Positions 59,618-64,000 of a stretch of 64,000 nucleotides of DNA are shown here, in pieces. This DNA comes from Martinezella lusitana (GTDB lineage: Bacteria; Pseudomonadota; Alphaproteobacteria; Rhizobiales; Rhizobiaceae): contig NZ_FMAF01000004.1 in the NCBI RefSeq assembly GCF_900094565.1, forward strand, positions 434,001-498,000. Direction: 5' to 3'. The first letter of the stretch is position 1, and every line of letters begins with the position of its first letter. Both the position numbers and the translations under genes were made by a program. The notes below the pieces were generated by a model, which was not told the origin of the DNA, searched no databases, and saw only the letters and a list, made by a program, of their open reading frames with translations.

Positions 59618-61878
59618 CCGAGTCCAACCGCAATCTTGTTCCCGAAGATGAATTCCCGACCGGATCTCCGGTCAACATCTCGCGGCGGCGCTTTCTCCTT
59701 GCCTCCGCCGGGGCTGCAACGGGCGCATTTGTCCTCGGCTTCGGCGTTCCGATCGGCACCGCACGAGCGCAGCAGGCCGCCGGCCCCATGCCTCCGGGCA
59801 CGCGCGTCCCCGCGTTTCTGGAAATCCGCCCCGACAACACGGTCCGCTTCATGAGCCCGTTCGCCGAAGGCGGCCAGGGCGTCTTCACGGCGATGGCCCA
59901 GATCGTCGGCGAAGAGCTCGATGTCGATCCGAAAATGTTCGTGGTCGAGAACGCACCGACGGGTAACGACTATCTGGTCGTGCACGGCAAGATGCGCATC
60001 ACCGGCGGCAGCATGTCGGTGCGCACGAGCTATGAGACCATGCGCAAGCTCGGTGCGCTCGCACGCAACATGATCCTGCAGGCCGCCGCCAAGCGCCTGG
60101 ATGCGCCGATCGGCGAACTGACGACAGAGCCGGGCCGGGTGATCCATGCGGCGTCCGGACGCTCCCTTGCCTATGGCGAGGTCGCGACGGAGGCATTGGA
60201 TCTTCCCGTGCCGGACCCTGCGAGCGTGGCGCTCAGGGACCCGAGCCAGTTCCGCTGGATCGGCAAGCCGGTCGAGCGTCTCGATGTCTATGACAAATCG
60301 ACGGGCAAGGCGGTCTACGCGATGGACTGCAAGGTCGACGGCATGCTGCATGCCGCCGTCCAGCACGCCCCGCGCCTAGGCCTGATCGTCGGCCGTATCC
60401 GCAACGAAGACCAGCTTCGCGCGATGCCGGGCGTCCACTCCGTTCATAACCTGCAAGGCGCTGTTGGCGTCGTTGCCGAGCGGTGGTGGAATGCCAAGCG
60501 CGCCGCCGAAGCGGCTCAGGTCGATTGGAAAGAGCCCGGCCCGGATGCCGATCCCGCGTTTCGCCAGATGCCGGCGGATTTCTCTACCGCAGCCTTCAGC
60601 GATCGGCTGGCAAACGAGCCGGGCACCGGCAAGGACGCGGAGAATGTCGGCGATACCGCCGGGACTCTCTCGAGCGCTAAGACCGTCGTTTCGGCCACCT
60701 ACAAGAGCCAGTATGTGCATCACGCACAACTGGAGCCGCCCTCGACCTTGGCACGCTTCAACCCGGACGGCACTCTAGAAGTCTGGATGCCCAACCAGGC
60801 GCCGGAGCAATTCCAGGCCGACATTGCCAAGCTGACCGGGCTCGACGCTTCGAAAATCACGGTCCACAGCCCGCTTCTCGGCGGCTTCTTCGGGCGCCAT
60901 TTTCTCTATCCATCCGCCAACCCCTATCCCCAGGCCATCCAACTTGCCAAGGCGGTGGGGCGCCCGGTCAAGCTGATCTGGAGCCGCGAGGAGGAATTTC
61001 TGCGCGACCCGCTGCGCCCGATGGCCGCGGTGCGTTTCCGGGGCGCGCTCGACGCCAGCGGCATGCCCGTCGCGCTCGAAGCCATCAGCGCTTGCGAAGG
61101 GCCGACGGAAGGCGTTTTCGGCCATAAGGAGGACTCGCTGGATCCGACAGCCCTGGAGGGCCTGACCGGCAAGTCCTATGCCATCCCCAACTACCGCATC
61201 GCCCAGATCTACGTGAAAAATCCGACGATGCTCGCCTATTGGCGTTCGGTCGGCAATTCCATGAATGACTTCTTCTATGAGACATTTCTGGACGAACTGG
61301 CCGACAAGGGCGGGCAGGATCCATACGAACTGCGCCTAAAGCTGCTGCAGAAGAATGAGCGGCTGAGCAATCTGCTGAAGGCCGTCGGCGATCTCTCCGG
61401 CGGCTGGAAGCGGGGACCGTTCACCGCGGAAGATGGCTCGCGCCGAGCGCGCGGCCTCGCAATGGCGTCTCCCTTCGGCAGCCATACGGCGGCGATAGCT
61501 GAAGTCTCCATCCGCAACGGGCAGGTCGTCGTTCACGACGTCTGGGAGGCAATCGACCCCGGCAGCATCGTCAATCCGGCAATCATCGAAGCACAGATCA
61601 ACTCGGCAACCGCTCTCGGATTATCGCAGGTGCTGATGGAGGAAGCCGTTTACAAGAACGGCGAGCCCGTGGCGCGCAACTATGATCTCTATCCGATCCT
61701 GCCGCCCGATCGCATGGCCCGCGTGCATGTTCGCATCATCGAAAGCGGGGCCGAGATGGGCGGCATCGGCGAGCCGGGTCTTCCCGCCATTCCTCCGGCG
61801 GTCGCCAATGCGGTTTCGACGCTGACCGGCAAGCGGATCCGCAGCATGCCGCTCTCCAACTACACGTTCGAAAGCTAG
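59614..61878 (+). CDS. Molybdopterin subunit of a periplasmic molybdenum hydroxylase (IorB-like)
   Basis: 754 aa. A Tat signal (ISRRRFLLASAG, ~22-35, cleavage near ARAQ) exports the folded complex with its small subunit. The xanthine-oxidase-family core follows, with GGFFGRHF, EMGGIGEPGLPAIPPAVANAV as cofactor segment. The lack of an FAD subunit and the downstream cytochrome c gene imply electrons go to the respiratory chain, as in NicB or aldehyde dehydrogenase types. GGAGAAAC precedes the ATG. Confidence 0.88.
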   Translation: MTESNRNLVPEDEFPTGSPVNISRRRFLLASAGAATGAFVLGFGVPIGTARAQQAAGPMPPGTRVPAFLEIRPDNTVRFMSPFAEGGQGVFTAMAQIVGEELDVDPKMFVVENAPTGNDYLVVHGKMRITGGSMSVRTSYETMRKLGALARNMILQAAAKRLDAPIGELTTEPGRVIHAASGRSLAYGEVATEALDLPVPDPASVALRDPSQFRWIGKPVERLDVYDKSTGKAVYAMDCKVDGMLHAAVQHAPRLGLIVGRIRNEDQLRAMPGVHSVHNLQGAVGVVAERWWNAKRAAEAAQVDWKEPGPDADPAFRQMPADFSTAAFSDRLANEPGTGKDAENVGDTAGTLSSAKTVVSATYKSQYVHHAQLEPPSTLARFNPDGTLEVWMPNQAPEQFQADIAKLTGLDASKITVHSPLLGGFFGRHFLYPSANPYPQAIQLAKAVGRPVKLIWSREEEFLRDPLRPMAAVRFRGALDASGMPVALEAISACEGPTEGVFGHKEDSLDPTALEGLTGKSYAIPNYRIAQIYVKNPTMLAYWRSVGNSMNDFFYETFLDELADKGGQDPYELRLKLLQKNERLSNLLKAVGDLSGGWKRGPFTAEDGSRRARGLAMASPFGSHTAAIAEVSIRNGQVVVHDVWEAIDPGSIVNPAIIEAQINSATALGLSQVLMEEAVYKNGEPVARNYDLYPILPPDRMARVHVRIIESGAEMGGIGEPGLPAIPPAVANAVSTLTGKRIRSMPLSNYTFES

Positions 61879-61905
61879 AGCGCAGCTCTCGCTGCGCAGC
61901 GCACG

Positions 61906-61946
61906 TTTCCGGCTCCCGGTCCATTTATCGGACGGGGAGCCGGAAA
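61906..61946. terminator. Strong hairpin between hydroxylase and cytochrome genes
   Basis: TTTCCGGCTCCC (61906-61917) and GGGAGCCGGAAA (61935-61946) form a perfect 12-bp stem with a further short inner pairing. It could terminate most transcripts before the cytochrome gene or protect the upstream mRNA. Confidence 0.6.
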
Positions 61947-62043
61947 TCAGCAAGCTGATCCGGTCTGTTCGGCGAAGCAGTCAATCGCGACTGGCTCCCG
62001 AATAGCCGAATACGAAACCCTCTAGCAAAGACGTGAGGCACCC

Positions 62044-63393
62044 TTGCGGAAATTTCTTCTGGTTCTTCTTTTGATCGTCGTGCTTGTCGCTGGCGGCCTC
62101 ACATGGTTCGTCACCCGGAAACCGGCCTCCCCCTTCGACAATATCGCCGAGGCGCAGGCTCCAACGGAGCAGCTGCTTCAACAGGGCGAATATGTCGCGC
62201 GTCTGGGTGACTGCGTTGCCTGTCACAGCACTCCGAAAAGCGCCCCCTTTGCCGGAGGCCTCGAGATGGGGACGCCGCTAGGTTCCATCTTCACCACGAA
62301 TATAACGCCGGACAAGGAAACCGGCATCGGCAACTATACGCTCGCCGATTTCGACCGCGCCGTTCGCCAGGGCGTGGCGCGCGATGGACAGCGTCTCTAT
62401 CCGGCGATGCCCTACCCGTCTTACGTGAAGATGAGCGACGACGATATTCGGGCGCTCTATGCCTACTTCATGAACCGGGTCGAGCCGGTTCATCAGGCAA
62501 GCAGGCTTTCGGACATAAAATGGCCGCTGAACATGCGTTGGCCGTTGGCTCTGTGGAACGCGGTTTTCACAGAGGGCGGAACCTATCAACCCAAGACCGC
62601 CGGCGATAGCAGCTGGAACCGGGGTGCCTATCTCGTCCAAGGGCCGGGGCATTGTGGAAGCTGTCATACGCCGCGTGCGATAACCATGGCGGAAAAAGCG
62701 CTCGATGAAAGCAGCCCGCTCTACCTTTCCGGCGCTCTTCTCGACGGCTGGTATGCCCCGAGCCTGCGGGGCGATCCCAATACCGGTCTCGGCCGGTGGA
62801 CCGAGGAGGACATCTACGCATTTCTCAAGAACGGCAGGAACGAGCACGGCGTCGTCTTCGGCTCGATGGCGGATGCCTTCAACAATTCGACGCAGTTCAT
62901 GACCGACGACGACCTGAGGGCGATCAGCCATTATCTGAAATCATTGCCTGGGGATCCTGCCCGCGACGGGACGCCCTGGCAATATGTCAAGGCCGCCGCG
63001 GATAGCGCTTCCCTTCCTGCCCATCAAGACAACCCCGGCGCACAGACATTCGTGGCGAAATGCAGTTTCTGTCATGGTGTCGACGGCCGCGGAAAGGCGC
63101 CGTGGATTCCACCTCTGGCCGGATCGACCTCGTCGCTTGCGAAGGAAAACGCGTCCCAGATCAATGTCACCCTGAACGGCTCCGGCCGCGTCGTGGCGAA
63201 TGGTATTCCGGACGCCTATCGCATGCCTCCGTTCAGACAGCAGCTTTCGGATCAACAGATCGCCGATGTCCTGACTTTCGTGCGCTCCTCCTGGGGAAAT
63301 CAAGGGGGACCGGTTGTGGCAAACGACGTGAAAGCCCTGCGCACGCACACCGATCCGGCAAGCAGCAGTCCCATCGTGCTCCAAATGCGATAG
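62044..63393 (+). CDS. Triheme cytochrome c, alcohol/aldehyde-dehydrogenase type
   Basis: 449 aa. N-terminal membrane anchor (RKFLLVLLLIVVLVAGGLTWF) and three CxxCH heme sites: C57-H61, C204-H208 and C340-H344. It resembles AdhB-type cytochrome subunits and would pass electrons from the hydroxylase to the quinone pool or oxidases. Starts with TTG at 62044 following GAGG 5 bases upstream. Confidence 0.88.
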   Translation: MRKFLLVLLLIVVLVAGGLTWFVTRKPASPFDNIAEAQAPTEQLLQQGEYVARLGDCVACHSTPKSAPFAGGLEMGTPLGSIFTTNITPDKETGIGNYTLADFDRAVRQGVARDGQRLYPAMPYPSYVKMSDDDIRALYAYFMNRVEPVHQASRLSDIKWPLNMRWPLALWNAVFTEGGTYQPKTAGDSSWNRGAYLVQGPGHCGSCHTPRAITMAEKALDESSPLYLSGALLDGWYAPSLRGDPNTGLGRWTEEDIYAFLKNGRNEHGVVFGSMADAFNNSTQFMTDDDLRAISHYLKSLPGDPARDGTPWQYVKAAADSASLPAHQDNPGAQTFVAKCSFCHGVDGRGKAPWIPPLAGSTSSLAKENASQINVTLNGSGRVVANGIPDAYRMPPFRQQLSDQQIADVLTFVRSSWGNQGGPVVANDVKALRTHTDPASSSPIVLQMR

Positions 63394-63422
63394 ATCTGCC
63401 GCCGAGCCCTCAAACAAGGTTG

Positions 63423-63450
63423 GGCGGAAAGGTCCGGTGAACTTTCCGCC
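63423..63450. terminator. Hairpin after the cytochrome gene
   Basis: GGCGGAAAG (63423-63431) and CTTTCCGCC (63442-63450), a perfect 9-bp stem with a 10-base loop, 30 bases past the cytochrome stop. Likely transcription terminator; only a weak T-run follows. Confidence 0.5.
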
Positions 63451-63655
63451 TCATGTTGCTGTTCCGCAAGCTTGGCAGGCCGCGCTCGCCTCATTCGTCT
63501 GCTCACCCTTGAGGACGCCTCCACATGGCCCCTCCTGCGGCAATGAGATGATTGCCCTGGGGCCGGGATTGTTTGGCTGAAGGAGGATGTCGCCACCATG
63601 CTGCCGGGCAACGCCCCGGGGCAATCGACAGGCCGAGCCCGACGCCGCCAATGCC
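63451..63655 (-). pseudogene. Frameshifted C-terminal tail of a histidine kinase
   Basis: Read on the minus strand, one frame gives GIGGVGLGLSIA (63655-63620), the ATP-lid G2 box of a HATPase domain, and the next frame continues RGVARQHGGDILLQPNNPGP, the usual following segment. The change needs one extra C at about 63619. A stop lies five codons before the G-box, and nothing more of the kinase is present, so it is a relic. Confidence 0.6.
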
Positions 63656-63724
63656 TCTCCAATTCTATGGCATGCGTTTCTCCGCGCCAAGCAGATCAGG
63701 AGGTCAGGTCATCCGCGCTCAACG

Positions 63725-64000
63725 CTAGAGCATATCGTCCAGGCTCCAATGGTTGTTCCATCGTGCGTCGATTTCGTCATTGACGTTCTGGTACCTGATA
63801 TCGGTGGACAGGCGCAGCCGCTGACTCCTGTCCTGATTGGTCGTCGACGCGTGGATCATAAAGGGCGAGTGGAGCATGATGTCTCCCGCCTGGTAGTCCG
63901 CGGCCAACCAACGCGTATTGAAACGCTCCGCCATGTCGGGCAAGTCCTTTGAAACCCATCCGCCTTCCGTCATGTTTCGATTGTAGGCGCTTATGCGTTC
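63725..64000 (-). CDS. Phytanoyl-CoA dioxygenase-like protein, C-terminal part (runs off the window)
   Basis: The frame is open from the right window edge; 91 residues are visible, and an internal Met at 63973 need not be the start. WLAADYQAGDIMLHSPFMIHASTTNQDRSQRLRLSTDIRYQ is the C-terminal strand pair of PhyH-type Fe(II)/2-oxoglutarate dioxygenases, with the distal histidine (IHAS) and the 2OG-binding arginine (RLRLS). Substrate unknown. Confidence 0.72.
   Translation of the reverse strand, partial: ERISAYNRNMTEGGWVSKDLPDMAERFNTRWLAADYQAGDIMLHSPFMIHASTTNQDRSQRLRLSTDIRYQNVNDEIDARWNNHWSLDDML

Overview
The window reads as chromosome or chromid DNA of an alphaproteobacterium, most likely a Rhizobium/Agrobacterium/Ensifer-type member of the Rhizobiaceae. 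The reasons are the pcaDCHGB-pcaQ and pcaIJF gene orders, a five-gene aromatic-acid ABC transporter of the pcaMNVWX kind, a CyaC-like diheme/FeS adenylate cyclase, a rhizobial-type PmtA-like methyltransferase and a DUF1127 protein. Coding is dense (58 genes or gene pieces), mostly in short translationally coupled operons. No rRNA, tRNA or CRISPR array was seen.

Layout. 51-6037 (minus) is an ATPase / binding protein / two-permease ABC importer of the oligopeptide class. 6199-15334 is a signalling and cell-surface block: three proteins with the class III nucleotide-cyclase fold (one with altered purine-selecting residues, one DUF3095 protein, one CyaC-like redox cyclase), two SAM methyltransferases, a glycosyltransferase/deacetylase pair and a metallo-beta-lactamase-fold hydrolase with phosphodiesterase-like motifs. 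15624-19829 is a fused hydantoinase/5-oxoprolinase with a MarR-like regulator. 20086-35497 is a near-complete protocatechuate supercluster: uptake (pcaMNVWX), 4-hydroxybenzoate hydroxylation (pobA/pobR), ring cleavage to 3-oxoadipate (pcaHG, pcaB, pcaC, pcaD under pcaQ) and conversion to succinyl-CoA plus acetyl-CoA (pcaIJ, pcaF next to pcaR). Palindromes resembling the PcaQ site lie both in the pcaD-pcaQ gap and upstream of pcaM, which ties uptake to catabolism.

35658-44249 holds a CPA2 antiporter, an MFS carrier, a SnoaL-like protein, a GGDEF-EAL protein, a divergent PhcB-like methyltransferase candidate, and a methyltransferase/DedA membrane operon. 44348-46374 is an OmpR-type two-component system. 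An almost identical tandem repeat (ATTGCARGAACATTGC) stands before the regulator gene and before the methyltransferase/DedA operon, so those two units look like one self-regulated membrane-related regulon. 46584-48853 has a DUF1127 protein, a candidate 31-residue protein with a consensus ribosome site, a perfect 30-bp palindrome and a B12/radical-SAM enzyme. 49266-55385 carries transporters, a cupin/methyltransferase/kinase operon and an IS30-family transposase scrap. 55502-63393 holds a LysR regulator, a CDP-diacylglycerol pyrophosphatase, an M20 peptidase and a periplasmic molybdenum hydroxylase (two subunits) followed by a triheme cytochrome c. The right edge has a frameshifted histidine-kinase tail and the C-terminal part of a phytanoyl-CoA dioxygenase-like gene that runs off the window.

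No single locus stands out as a wholly new system. The observations most worth following are the shared two-component operator, the clustered cyclase-fold proteins with a phosphodiesterase-like partner, and the zero-spacer 30-bp palindrome beside an unannotated small gene.
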